From assembly GCF_048077055.1 (NCBI RefSeq), contig NZ_CP182236.1, positions 4,278,001-4,342,000 of the forward strand: a DNA stretch of 64,000 nt. Direction: 5' to 3'. Position numbers and translations under genes: made by a program. The notes under the pieces are model-generated. The model worked only from the letters and a program-made list of their open reading frames with translations, did not search any database and was not told where the DNA came from. Positions 19,938 through 27,741 of this stretch are shown here, piece by piece. Within the stretch, counting starts at the first letter, position 1. Each line of letters starts with the position of its first letter. This stretch comes from Egbenema bharatensis. Lineage in GTDB: Bacteria > Cyanobacteriota > Cyanobacteriia > Elainellales > Elainellaceae.

Positions 19938-21416
19938 TCAGCCGCTGCAACCACCACAGCCACCACCACCGCCACAGCTAGAACCCGAATCATTGTAGGA
20001 GGTGGAACTATCGCTCTGACGAGGGGTTATCAGTTCATGAAAAGGGTTCAGGGAACTCCCGATTAAAGCTGAACTACCAAACAGGGCAAATGCCAGGATT
20101 AGCTGCTGTTCTGAAGGATTGGATCGAGATGATTTAAGTGAGTGGTGTCGGCCCCTCATGGTTTGCAGCAGCCGATCGCCATAGGCAGTGCAGTGGGGAA
20201 CGGAGAGCATGAAAAAACCAATTGCTAATACCACGAAGCAGAGAAAAGTCAGATTTCCAGTCGGACGATTTCGAGAGATCCCAACCAATATTTTGGCTAC
20301 TCCCAATAGAAACACGAGAACCATAATTGAGAACGGTAGCCACCGGACTTTGTCGGTCTTTTGAGGATCGTAGAGTAAACCGAATCGAGTTAACCGATGG
20401 GCAATGGCCTTCGTTCTGGATGCAGCGGTTAAACAGATCTGGTGAGCCGATGATTCAGATCGAGGGGAATGGTGGATGGCTTGCAATACTTCCTGTTCGA
20501 TCGGTTGTCCTTGCTCCAGAGGTAGGTGGGTGGCTTGAATTTGATTGAGGGGGGAAAGTTGGAGATGCCCCCGGTGCAGCAGGCTGGCCAAAACGGCATG
20601 GATCGCTTGATTGGCTCCGCCCGCTAAGTAGGCCAATTCGTACTCATTCAGGTTGGGGTAGTTTTGGGCGGGATCAGGTTCGATCTGGGAGAGTAAAACT
20701 CGACGCAATCCAAATGCGATCAGGCTGGCCAGAATAATTAGCCCAATATAGAATCCCAGGAAGGTCGGGCCGTTGTAATTGAGCGGATTTTTATCGCCTC
20801 CTGCAACCAGAATTTGACATCCTGTAATGACCACGGAAAGACTAAAGCAAATGATGAGGAGAGCGATTCTGGTGGAGAGGATCTGAGGATAGGAGTGTAG
20901 CCTACTAAAGGATGGAATTTGCCATTGAGGAAGGACGGGTTTTGGCAGTATCCAATTCTGACTCAGGTTGAGCCGTTGGAAGTGAAGATCTCGCCCAAAA
21001 CGAAGGGAATGGGTTGGCCAGAGGTCGGTGGGCGGTTGTCCGAAAAAGTGCGTGTAGCTTTCCAGAGTTTTGCTGTACCAGCGGTTGAATTTATCCTGCT
21101 CGGTGTCACCGCCAAGGGTGGGGCAATGGTGCAGCGGGGCTTGCAATACGTTAGGACAAAATTCGTTCCAGTAGGATTGGGTGTAGGTCAGATGCAAATG
21201 CCAGACTTGATCAACCTGATCGGAAGGGGTGACGGGATGCCCTGCCACGATCGCCAGAAAGGTGAATCTACGGTATTCCTGAATGGCCCGATTGGCAAAG
21301 TCGATCGTCCAGCCGTTGTCGCGGGCAAGTCGTTGACTGAAGGGAAGGGTGGCGTTGGGTTGATCAAAGGAGAAGGCTTGAATGCGATCGTACAGTTGGG
21401 TTTGCTGAAGATTCAT
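19938..21416 (-). CDS. TIGR04222-domain membrane protein with Gly/Cys-rich tail
   Basis: 492 residues. The first about 140 residues (QVDQVWHLHLTYTQSYWNEF, HCPTLGGDTEQDKFN) match the glycine-rich-domain-protein-like (GRDP) region. Several membrane helices follow, separated by a cytoplasmic segment (PNLNEYELAYLAGGANQAIH) that is the TIGR04222 core. The C-terminus is SSCGGGGGCGGCSG, a typical ending for this family. Function unknown. The Cys/Gly tail could bind metal, or be a substrate of protein sorting, but neither is shown. Confidence 0.75.
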   Translation of the reverse strand: MNLQQTQLYDRIQAFSFDQPNATLPFSQRLARDNGWTIDFANRAIQEYRRFTFLAIVAGHPVTPSDQVDQVWHLHLTYTQSYWNEFCPNVLQAPLHHCPTLGGDTEQDKFNRWYSKTLESYTHFFGQPPTDLWPTHSLRFGRDLHFQRLNLSQNWILPKPVLPQWQIPSFSRLHSYPQILSTRIALLIICFSLSVVITGCQILVAGGDKNPLNYNGPTFLGFYIGLIILASLIAFGLRRVLLSQIEPDPAQNYPNLNEYELAYLAGGANQAIHAVLASLLHRGHLQLSPLNQIQATHLPLEQGQPIEQEVLQAIHHSPRSESSAHQICLTAASRTKAIAHRLTRFGLLYDPQKTDKVRWLPFSIMVLVFLLGVAKILVGISRNRPTGNLTFLCFVVLAIGFFMLSVPHCTAYGDRLLQTMRGRHHSLKSSRSNPSEQQLILAFALFGSSALIGSSLNPFHELITPRQSDSSTSYNDSGSSCGGGGGCGGCSG

Positions 21417-21569
21417 GGCGCAATGCTGTCTGAGCGGTGAATGGGTGGTGAATGGGTAGTGAATCTAATGTGCCCCATCGGCTGTGTAGATGAACAGTCA
21501 GCATGGGTGGGGATTTGGCAATAGATGGGCTATAAATGAGGAAAATCTTCTTTTATTCCTGCTTTTGCC

Positions 21570-22031
21570 ATGATTGAACAACTCCCTTTGTTTCTGGCAA
21601 CGCCGATCGCTAAAGCGGTTCTGGATAAGTTTTATGAAAGCCTGGGTTCAAAGCTGGGGGAAAGGGCGGTGGAGGTGCTGCCGGAGAAGGTGAAGCAGTT
21701 GGGGCAGTTGGTGTGGGAGAAGTGTCTGCGGGGTAAGCCGGGAACGGAGGAGATGTTGCAGAAGGCGGCGGATGGGGCGGCGGCGGATCAGAAAAAGCTG
21801 GCGGACTATTTGCATCAGGTGTTGGAACGGGATGTCACGCTGCGGCAAGAGGCACAGAAGATTGCAGAGGAAATTCATCTGGAAGTGACGCAACACAATA
21901 TCCAGGCGAAGAATGTCATGAATGTGTCAGGGCAGGCACAGGGTTTACAGGTCAACGATCCAAATCAACCTGTGATTCAAGTGCAGGGCAACCCAGTCTT
22001 TAATTTTGGTGCATCCCCTAAAGCTGATTGA
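21570..22031 (+). CDS. N-terminal module of a STAND protein, ended by in-frame TGA
   Basis: 153 residues: helical and charged (KLGERAVEVLPEKVKQLGQL, KLADYLHQVLERDVTLRQEA), then a beta-like Asn/Gln/Val-rich tail (IQAKNVMNVSGQAQGLQVND). It stops at TGA 22029-22031, but the same frame continues open into the NB-ARC gene (DFGSANFVGRSTELEQLHAF). I therefore read it as the amino-terminal effector or sensor module of one large NTPase, separated by a nonsense codon. It could also be a small partner protein translated separately. The module is not one I can name. Confidence 0.6.
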   Translation: MIEQLPLFLATPIAKAVLDKFYESLGSKLGERAVEVLPEKVKQLGQLVWEKCLRGKPGTEEMLQKAADGAAADQKKLADYLHQVLERDVTLRQEAQKIAEEIHLEVTQHNIQAKNVMNVSGQAQGLQVNDPNQPVIQVQGNPVFNFGASPKAD

Positions 22032-22109
22032 CTGGAGTCGGCGGGACGGGAACCGCCAGAGATTAGCACCCCTTACTTTTATCCTCCAGACTTTGGCTCG
22101 GCAAACTTT

Positions 22110-23948
22110 GTGGGTCGATCGACTGAACTGGAACAATTACACGCCTTCTTGCAGGAGTCCGATCGCGTGGCCATTGCGGCGGCGGCAGGGATGGGCGGCA
22201 TTGGGAAAACGGAACTGGCGTGGCAGTATGCCCATCAGCATCGATCGGACTTTTCAGGGGGGATTTGGTGGATTGCGGCGGGGGTCGATCGGGTTTCGCA
22301 GATTTTGGTGTATGCCCAGAGAATGGGGTTACTGGAGCCACCGGAAACCTATGACACCGATCGCGCCAAGGTGCAGTGGTGTTATGAGCAATGGCTGAAG
22401 CAGTTGCCGGAGGGAAGGCGGCTGTTGGTTTTTGATGATGTGGCGGCGTATGGGGCGATTTGGGAGGTGTTGCCCCAGGATGGACGGTTTCGGGTGTTGT
22501 TGACGACGCGGGAAAAACTGGGTCAGCCCGTGAGACGGTTGGATTTGGGGGTGTTGAAGCGATCGGCGGCGTTTCGGCTGTTGCGGAAGCTGGTGGGGGA
22601 TGACGATCGGATTGGGGCGGAGGTGGGGGCGGCAAAGGCGTTGTGTGCCTGGATGGGGCAGTTGCCGTTGGGAATTGAGCTAGTGGGGCGGTATTTGGCG
22701 AATCGATCGGCGTTGCGGTTGGAGACGTTGCTGGAGCGGTTGGAGGCACAAAGGCTGGAGGCAAGGGCAGTTCGGGAGGTTCCGGCGGAGATGCCCTACC
22801 AGGCGAATTTGGCGGCAGCGTTTGAGTTGAGTTGGCAAGGGCTGAGTTTGGATGCTCAACAGGTGGGTGGGTTGCTGGGTGGGTTTGCGCTGGCTCCGGT
22901 GGCGCATGGGTGGGTGGTGGCGAGTTTGCCGGAATGGGATGAGGAGCGAGTGGAGGATGGACTGGCGGAGTTGGAGCGGGGATCGCTGTTGACGGTGGAG
23001 CGGTTGTTGAGTGGGGAGAACAGGACGGGATATTTGCTCCATGCCCTGATTCGAGCCTTTTTTGCGGCGAAGCTGGAGACGGAACTGGCGGCAGGAGCGG
23101 AGGGGTTGCGGCGAGGGATGGCGCAGGCGATGACGGAGGTGGCGATGACGATTCCAGAAACAGTAGTGACGCTAAGGGATTTGGCGCGGGTGGAGGGTGC
23201 GATTCCTCATTTAGCGGTGGTGGCGGAACGCTGGACTCCTTTGTTACCCGATAGTGATGCACTTTGGACACTCACCGGACTGGCACGGGTGGCAGCAGGG
23301 CAGAGTCGCTGGCAAGATGCGGAATATTGGAACACCCAATATCTTTCGGTGAGTGAACACTGCTTTGGAGCCGACCATCCCTCTACCGCCACCAGTCTGA
23401 ACAATCTGGCATTACTGTACCGATCGATGGGACGCTACAGTGAAGCTGAACCGCTTTATGTCCGTTCGCTTGCCATCCGAGAGCAGCAGTTAGGGGCAGA
23501 CCATCCCTCTACCGCCCTCAGTATGAACAATCTGGCATTACTGTACCGATCGATGGGACGCTACAGTGAAGCTGAACCGCTCTACGTGCGATCGCTTGCC
23601 ATCACTGAGCAGCAGTTAGGGACAGACCATCCACATACCGCCACCAGTCTGAACAATCTGGCATTACTGTACGAATCGATGGGACGCTACAGAGAAGCCG
23701 AACCGCTCTATGTCCGATCGCTTGCCATCCGAGAGCAGCAGTTAGGGGCAGACCATCCCGATACCGCCCTCAGTTTATGGAATTTGGCTGCGCTGTACTA
23801 CAACACGAGTCGAGTTTTAGAAGCAAAACCTCTGATTACACGCGCCGTAGATATTTTGGAACGAACGCTGGGCGATCAGCATCCCCATACCGTTAATGCC
23901 CGTACATGGTGGCAAATGATTCATGCCCGCGACATCACCCGCGAATGA
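22110..23948 (+). CDS. NB-ARC (STAND) NTPase with kinesin-light-chain TPR repeats
   Basis: 612 residues from GTG 22110. P-loop GMGGIGKT at 27-34, Walker B RLLVFDDV, RNBS-like RVLLTTRE and the GLPL-equivalent LPLGIELVGRYLA define an NB-ARC core. A winged-helix region follows, then from about residue 420 three nearly identical 42-residue TPRs (SLNNLALLYRSMGRYSEAEP) and degenerate fourth and fifth units. STAND proteins of this form are signal-transducing ATPases, many of them anti-phage sensors; the role here is unproven. The in-frame open region from 22032 suggests the natural start lies further upstream, in the 21570 reading. The TGA stop lies inside the terminal repeat of the neighbouring transposase element. 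Confidence 0.8.
   Translation: MGRSTELEQLHAFLQESDRVAIAAAAGMGGIGKTELAWQYAHQHRSDFSGGIWWIAAGVDRVSQILVYAQRMGLLEPPETYDTDRAKVQWCYEQWLKQLPEGRRLLVFDDVAAYGAIWEVLPQDGRFRVLLTTREKLGQPVRRLDLGVLKRSAAFRLLRKLVGDDDRIGAEVGAAKALCAWMGQLPLGIELVGRYLANRSALRLETLLERLEAQRLEARAVREVPAEMPYQANLAAAFELSWQGLSLDAQQVGGLLGGFALAPVAHGWVVASLPEWDEERVEDGLAELERGSLLTVERLLSGENRTGYLLHALIRAFFAAKLETELAAGAEGLRRGMAQAMTEVAMTIPETVVTLRDLARVEGAIPHLAVVAERWTPLLPDSDALWTLTGLARVAAGQSRWQDAEYWNTQYLSVSEHCFGADHPSTATSLNNLALLYRSMGRYSEAEPLYVRSLAIREQQLGADHPSTALSMNNLALLYRSMGRYSEAEPLYVRSLAITEQQLGTDHPHTATSLNNLALLYESMGRYREAEPLYVRSLAIREQQLGADHPDTALSLWNLAALYYNTSRVLEAKPLITRAVDILERTLGDQHPHTVNARTWWQMIHARDITRE
23373..23750 (+). repeat. Three tandem 126-bp units encoding TPRs
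   Basis: Units begin at 23373, 23499 and 23625 (each GACCATCC...). They are nearly identical at the DNA level, including silent positions, so the TPR array has recently expanded or been homogenised. A fourth, diverged unit starts at 23751. Confidence 0.8.
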
Positions 23949-24610
23949 ATGGCGGGCTATAAGGGGAAACCCATTCAAATGGGTTGAAAGGCAGAAGGGT
24001 GAGGGGTTTAGCGGTTGGGATAGGGTGGGTGATTTTGGGTTAGGCGGGTTGGATGGGGTGAATGCAGGAAGGTGGGACGATCGAGGGTTTCCGGTTCCAA
24101 TCCGAGAATGAGATTTCCCGTGGCGTGGTGGTGTTTTTGGTCATTCACATAGGCGATCGCCCGATCGAGTTGTTTGCCGCCCAATGAAAACACCCCATAT
24201 TCCCGTTGCCAGGCAAAGGTTTGTTGGGGAAAGGTGCGATTCAAATGGTGAGAGCTGCTGCCCTTGATGCGTTTGACGAAATCTGCGATCGATTGGCTCG
24301 GCGGAATCGAAACCACCAGATGCAAATGATCTGCCACCCCACCGATCGCATGCATCGGACAATGGAGCGATCGAATTTTTGCCTGAATATAGGAATACAA
24401 TTCCGCCTCCACAGCTTCGGTAATCAACGGAGCGCGATCGTGGGTTGCCCAAACCAGATGATAATACGTCCGCCAAACCGTCATTCCCGCTATCCTCGAT
24501 TCATCAACCACCCCCCTAGAATGCTCATTTTCCCCACCGTCCTAACATCCCTCAACCACCCAGTCCACTTCAGTGGACTTCATTCCTATAGCCCGCCATT
24601 CATTCGCGGG
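23938..24610. mobile_element. REP-type element: Y1 transposase between perfect 24-bp inverted repeats
   Basis: The left end 23938-23961 (CCCGCGAATGAATGGCGGGC, then TATA) is the exact reverse complement of 24587-24610. Each end has an inner hairpin: AACCCATTCAAATGGGTT on the left (23968-23985) and GTCCACTTCAGTGGAC on the right. Hairpin-rich ends around a single small HUH transposase are typical of REP/RAYT elements. The left repeat covers the TGA of the NTPase gene. Confidence 0.8.
24008..24484 (-). CDS. REP-associated (IS200-like) Y1 tyrosine transposase
   Basis: 158 residues from ATG 24484 (MTVWRTYYHLVWATHDRAPL). The HUH motif is HLH in GGVADHLHLVVSIPPS. The catalytic Tyr is in the AIAYVNDQKHHH block near the C-terminus. 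Both fit Transposase_17 (PF01797). The conserved GVFSLGG turn and the hairpin-bearing 24-bp repeats around the gene favour the RAYT subgroup. It probably moves or has spread short REP hairpins by single-strand chemistry. It looks intact. Confidence 0.88.
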   Translation of the reverse strand: MTVWRTYYHLVWATHDRAPLITEAVEAELYSYIQAKIRSLHCPMHAIGGVADHLHLVVSIPPSQSIADFVKRIKGSSSHHLNRTFPQQTFAWQREYGVFSLGGKQLDRAIAYVNDQKHHHATGNLILGLEPETLDRPTFLHSPHPTRLTQNHPPYPNR

Positions 24611-24660
24611 CGATCGCGATGGGGCGATAAAATAGAAAAATCCTCTGAGGTTTGGTTGTG

Positions 24661-24903
24661 ATGAATATTGTCCTGACTCCCGAACAAGAAGCTATCCTTC
24701 AAACGCAACTGCAAACTGGACGGTTTCAAAGCCGTGAAGAAGTGATTCAGGCAGCATTTCAACTCCTGGTCAGCACCCATCAGCCAACCCCACCGCAAAG
24801 ACCATTCCGAATCACTCCGATCGCCCCAGGCAGCGGCTACACCAGCACGGCGATCGAACATGATCAGGTTCTTGCCGAAAATGAAACCGAACCTCTGGTA
24901 TGA
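24661..24903 (+). CDS. Ribbon-helix-helix antitoxin (CopG/ParD-like)
   Basis: 80 residues. The first 45 residues (MNIVLTPEQEAILQTQLQTG, SREEVIQAAFQLL) form a short RHH DNA-binding domain. The tail is disordered and acidic, as in antitoxins that wrap around PIN toxins. It overlaps the downstream PIN gene by 4 nt (ATGA), which indicates translational coupling. GAGG lies upstream of 24661, with GTG 24658 as an alternative start. It probably represses its own operon. Confidence 0.8.
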   Translation: MNIVLTPEQEAILQTQLQTGRFQSREEVIQAAFQLLVSTHQPTPPQRPFRITPIAPGSGYTSTAIEHDQVLAENETEPLV

Positions 24904-25298
24904 ATGGGGTCTTAGTGGATACAGGCCCACTCTATGCTGCTTATGATTTAAGCGATCGGTATCACCTTCAAGCGCAAACAGAAATTCAAGCAGTTAATCA
25001 ACAAAATCTTGCCGTCTTTTTGTCGTATCCAGTTTTTCTAGAAAGTCATAACCTGATCCTCAAACGCCTTGGCATTGTGGCTGGACTCCGTTTCATTCAG
25101 GAAATGACTGAGGGAACAATGCTGATTCAACCGATCGCAGAAGATTATCAGGCTGCCAGTCAACTCCTTCGGCAGTACCCTGATCAAGCAATCACACTTT
25201 GTGATGCCACAACAGCAGCAATATCCAAACGTTTAAGCTTACCTGTCTGGACTTACGATTTTCACTTTGACGTAATGGGCAGCCAGGTTTGGCGTTGA
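24900..25298 (+). CDS. PIN-domain toxin (VapC-like)
   Basis: 132 residues. Acidic residues fit a PIN ribonuclease: D7 (VLVDTGPLYA), E48 (FLESHN), D102 (LCDATTAAI) and D120/D124 (TYDFHFD). With the RHH antitoxin it forms a type II toxin-antitoxin pair. PIN toxins cleave RNA, often tRNA or rRNA; the target here is unknown. The pair sits 50 bp from the end of the REP element, a common accessory setting. Confidence 0.85.
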   Translation: MNGVLVDTGPLYAAYDLSDRYHLQAQTEIQAVNQQNLAVFLSYPVFLESHNLILKRLGIVAGLRFIQEMTEGTMLIQPIAEDYQAASQLLRQYPDQAITLCDATTAAISKRLSLPVWTYDFHFDVMGSQVWR

Positions 25299-25371
25299 CT
25301 ATCTTCTGTTCATTCCAGGGCGATCGGGCTTATTTGTCACCTATTGCCAAACTTAAAAGGAGGCTAAACCG

Positions 25372-25506
25372 ATGACCATTGGATTAGAAAACACCCTCAC
25401 CAGCCTGCATCGCCATATTGCAGATTATCGTCCTCAACTGGAACGCGCGATCGCTGCCCCAAAGCAAAAAGCCCGACGATTGCCGCCGGGCTGTCTTTTG
25501 GTGTGA
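25372..25506 (+). CDS. Possible 44-residue small protein
   Basis: ATG 25372 is preceded by an excellent ribosome site (AAAAGGAGG, spacing about 9). The product begins MTIGLENTLTSLHRHIADYR and ends RLPPGCLLV. The last third is read through the lipA terminator hairpin, so the C-terminus may be fortuitous. It could be a remnant of a larger gene or a real short gene. Not recognised. Confidence 0.35.
   Translation: MTIGLENTLTSLHRHIADYRPQLERAIAAPKQKARRLPPGCLLV
25470..25492 (-). terminator. lipA: Intrinsic terminator for lipA
   Basis: Hairpin AGCCCG...CGGGCT with extra inner pairing. On the minus strand it is followed by TTTTTGCTTTG, good for the leftward lipA transcript. On the plus strand GTCTTTT follows, so it may work in both directions. 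Confidence 0.7.
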
Positions 25507-25605
25507 GGAGTGTGAAGTGAAAGTAATTTAAATATAATCACTCCTTATGACGATGGTGGATCGATCGTGTGTCAGTTCTGTCACAGACTGATTAAAAACA
25601 CTGAA

Positions 25606-26490
25606 TCAACCAGCCACAGACGATCGCGGGTGCTGCTGCATCAGCTCTCTCACCTGTTCCGCATGGTAAGAACTGCGGGTGAGGGGAGAGGAAACCACCT
25701 GCAAAAATCCGATCGTTTCGCCAAACTCACGCCAGGCATCAAATTGTTCTGGAGTCACGAAATCCTGCACCGCCAAGTGCTTCTGGCTGGGCTGGAGGTA
25801 TTGCCCGATCGTCAAAATATCGCAACCGACCGATCGCAAATCCTGCATCACCTGACGCACCTCCGCATCCGATTCCCCCAACCCCACCATAATGCCCGAC
25901 TTGGTATAGACCTGGGGAGCCAGTTGCCGCGATCGCTGCAATAGTTCCAGGGTGCGATCGTAATTCCCTTGAGGACGAACCCGGCGATACAGACGAGGAA
26001 TGGTTTCCGTATTGTGGTTCATCACCTCGGGACTGGCAGCCAGAATTGTTTCCAAAGCAGCCCAATTACCGCAGAGATCAGGGATCAGCACCTCGATCGT
26101 GGTTTGGGGCGAGAGATGACGAATCGCAGTGATACACTTCACGAACTGAGAAGCTCCCCCATCCGGCAAATCATCCCGGTTCACCGACGTAATCACCACA
26201 TGGTTCAGCCGCATTCGCCGTACTGCTTCCGCCAGGCGATCGGGTTCAGTTGGATCAAGGGCTTTCGGCTTTTTCTCAAAATCAATATCGCAATAGGGAC
26301 AGGCTCTCGTACAGGCGGGCCCCATGATCAAAAAAGTTGCCGTTCCGGCATGAAAGCACTCGCCAATGTTGGGACAGGAAGCCTCTTCGCAAACCGTGTT
26401 CAGCCCCAAATCGCGCAATACTTCCTTAACACCGCCCACCCGCTCCCACTGAGGAGCCTTGACCCGCAGCCACTCTGGTTTTACTGTCAC
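25606..26490 (-). CDS. lipA: Lipoyl synthase
   Basis: 294 residues. The auxiliary cluster cysteines are C34, C39 and C45 (CEEASCPNIGEC) and the radical-SAM cysteines C60, C64 and C67 (CTRACPYC). LPDGGASQF, VMNHNTETI and YTKSGIMVGLGES are standard LipA blocks, and the C-terminal RSSYHAE serine ligand is present. It inserts sulfur at C6 and C8 of octanoyl chains on lipoyl domains (pyruvate dehydrogenase, glycine cleavage). Length and motifs are complete. It is transcribed leftwards, ending at the hairpin near 25480. Confidence 0.96.
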   Translation of the reverse strand: MTVKPEWLRVKAPQWERVGGVKEVLRDLGLNTVCEEASCPNIGECFHAGTATFLIMGPACTRACPYCDIDFEKKPKALDPTEPDRLAEAVRRMRLNHVVITSVNRDDLPDGGASQFVKCITAIRHLSPQTTIEVLIPDLCGNWAALETILAASPEVMNHNTETIPRLYRRVRPQGNYDRTLELLQRSRQLAPQVYTKSGIMVGLGESDAEVRQVMQDLRSVGCDILTIGQYLQPSQKHLAVQDFVTPEQFDAWREFGETIGFLQVVSSPLTRSSYHAEQVRELMQQHPRSSVAG

Positions 26491-26620
26491 GGCGATCGCT
26501 CGTTAAATCAAAATAATCAATCATCCAGTTTATCTTAACAAGCGAGTTCATCGCTCGCATACTCATCCCGAACTCGTTCTGGACTGATCCCAGACTGATT
26601 CAGCCTGAATAGGGGTTGCT

Positions 26621-26728
26621 CTAGTACACTGCGGCTTGAATATGCCGACCATCTGTAGGACAGGCTTCTAGCCTGCGCGGGCAGGATGCCCGTTCTACGG
26701 TAGCTAAACTCACGCCAAGGTCTACTAG
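26621..26728. mobile_element. 108-bp MITE-like element, copy 2 (inverted relative to 12263)
   Basis: Begins CTAGTACACTGCGGCTTG and ends AAGGTCTACTAG. The central block GCCTGCGCGGGCAGGATGCC is shared with copy 1. Its last bases CTAG supply the TAG stop of the LapA-GGDEF gene on the minus strand (26725-26727). Confidence 0.75.
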
Positions 26729-27585
26729 TTAGTGCCTCCCCTAGCTTCCACCAACCGAAACCGATTGCGCCCTCTCCGTTTGGCATGATCCAGGGCTTCA
26801 TCTGCCTGTTGAAGTAAAAAATAACTGTCTACATGCTCCATGAAGTGGGCGATCGCCCCACCAATGCTGACCACAACGGGTAGGGTCGAGCCATCATCCA
26901 ACTGGAGGGATTCTTCCGCCAGGGATGCCCGCAACGCTTCACCGTACTCCGAAGCCGACTTGGTGGTTAGCCCCGGAATCACGCAGACAAACCGCCCGCG
27001 CCCATCGTGGTAAAGCCAACTGTCTGGCAAAATCGTCTGCTGAAGTCGAGCTGCAACCGCCTGGAGCCACTGGGATTGTACCGTTGGGTTCACAAATAGT
27101 TCTTCGGTTTCCGGGTAAGGGTCAATTTCGTAGACGCTGACCGAGTTATAGCGTGGATCATGGACATTATCGGCCATCCGCTGCAATAGGTAGGTGACGG
27201 AAGGAATAACCAGATCCGATCGCAGTAAACCCGTTTTGGGTTCAAAATTGCCCAATGCCCTTAACAGTTCAGCATTTTGTTGCCGAACGAGATGAGTAGA
27301 CTGCTGGTGAGAGGCAATTTCCTTATCTTTTTCCTGAAACCGCCAGCCTAACTCCTCCAATTCCCGTCGCACTCCCGAAACCCGCATACTCCGGCGAATC
27401 AGGGCGGGGATAGACACCAATAACCCAATCAAAACCCCAGCCGCCAACGTCAGCAGCAGCACCAGGGCCAACCTTTCTTCAAAGGTGAGGTTAAACAGGT
27501 TAATCGTAACAACATCAGTGTTTTGGATCGCAAACAGGACGGCGAACAGGGCGATCACCAGAGCGAGAATGACTAAAAACTGCAT
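26725..27585 (-). CDS. LapA-domain membrane protein with degenerate GGDEF
   Basis: 286 residues from ATG 27585. Two N-terminal membrane helices with the LapA/DUF1049 pattern (FAIQNTDVVTINLFNLTFEE, LVLLLTLAAGVLIGLLVSIP) are followed by a coiled coil. A GGDEF-like fold spans about 125-280. The signature is GRGRF instead of GGDEF, so cyclase activity is unlikely; the end ADEALDHAKRRGRNRFRLV is the normal GGDEF C-terminal helix. It probably serves as a sensor or scaffold at the membrane. The stop codon is provided by the adjacent 108-bp repeat, so the original end may have been altered. Confidence 0.75.
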   Translation of the reverse strand: MQFLVILALVIALFAVLFAIQNTDVVTINLFNLTFEERLALVLLLTLAAGVLIGLLVSIPALIRRSMRVSGVRRELEELGWRFQEKDKEIASHQQSTHLVRQQNAELLRALGNFEPKTGLLRSDLVIPSVTYLLQRMADNVHDPRYNSVSVYEIDPYPETEELFVNPTVQSQWLQAVAARLQQTILPDSWLYHDGRGRFVCVIPGLTTKSASEYGEALRASLAEESLQLDDGSTLPVVVSIGGAIAHFMEHVDSYFLLQQADEALDHAKRRGRNRFRLVEARGGTN

Positions 27586-27741
27586 GAGTCGATGGGAATG
27601 GATAGAGAGGATGGATGAATGCACCCGTCATTCATACTATCTCCATCTTACTCACCGGATGAATCGGGTCAGAATTTCTCTGAGTTGATCCATAATGGTG
27701 CAGGTGTTCTATCTTAGAGCCAGAACTGCGCAGTTTGACTT

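Noticed and set aside
22063..23271. Long open frame on the strand opposite the NB-ARC gene (402 codons, Pro/Ser/Thr-rich)
   Set aside because: It is a mirror of G-rich codon use in the real gene; no domains, low-complexity product, and the sense strand has clear homology.
25470..25492. Hairpin considered as a riboswitch aptamer near lipA
   Set aside because: Too short, and it lies downstream of lipA with a T-run on the minus strand, as a terminator would.
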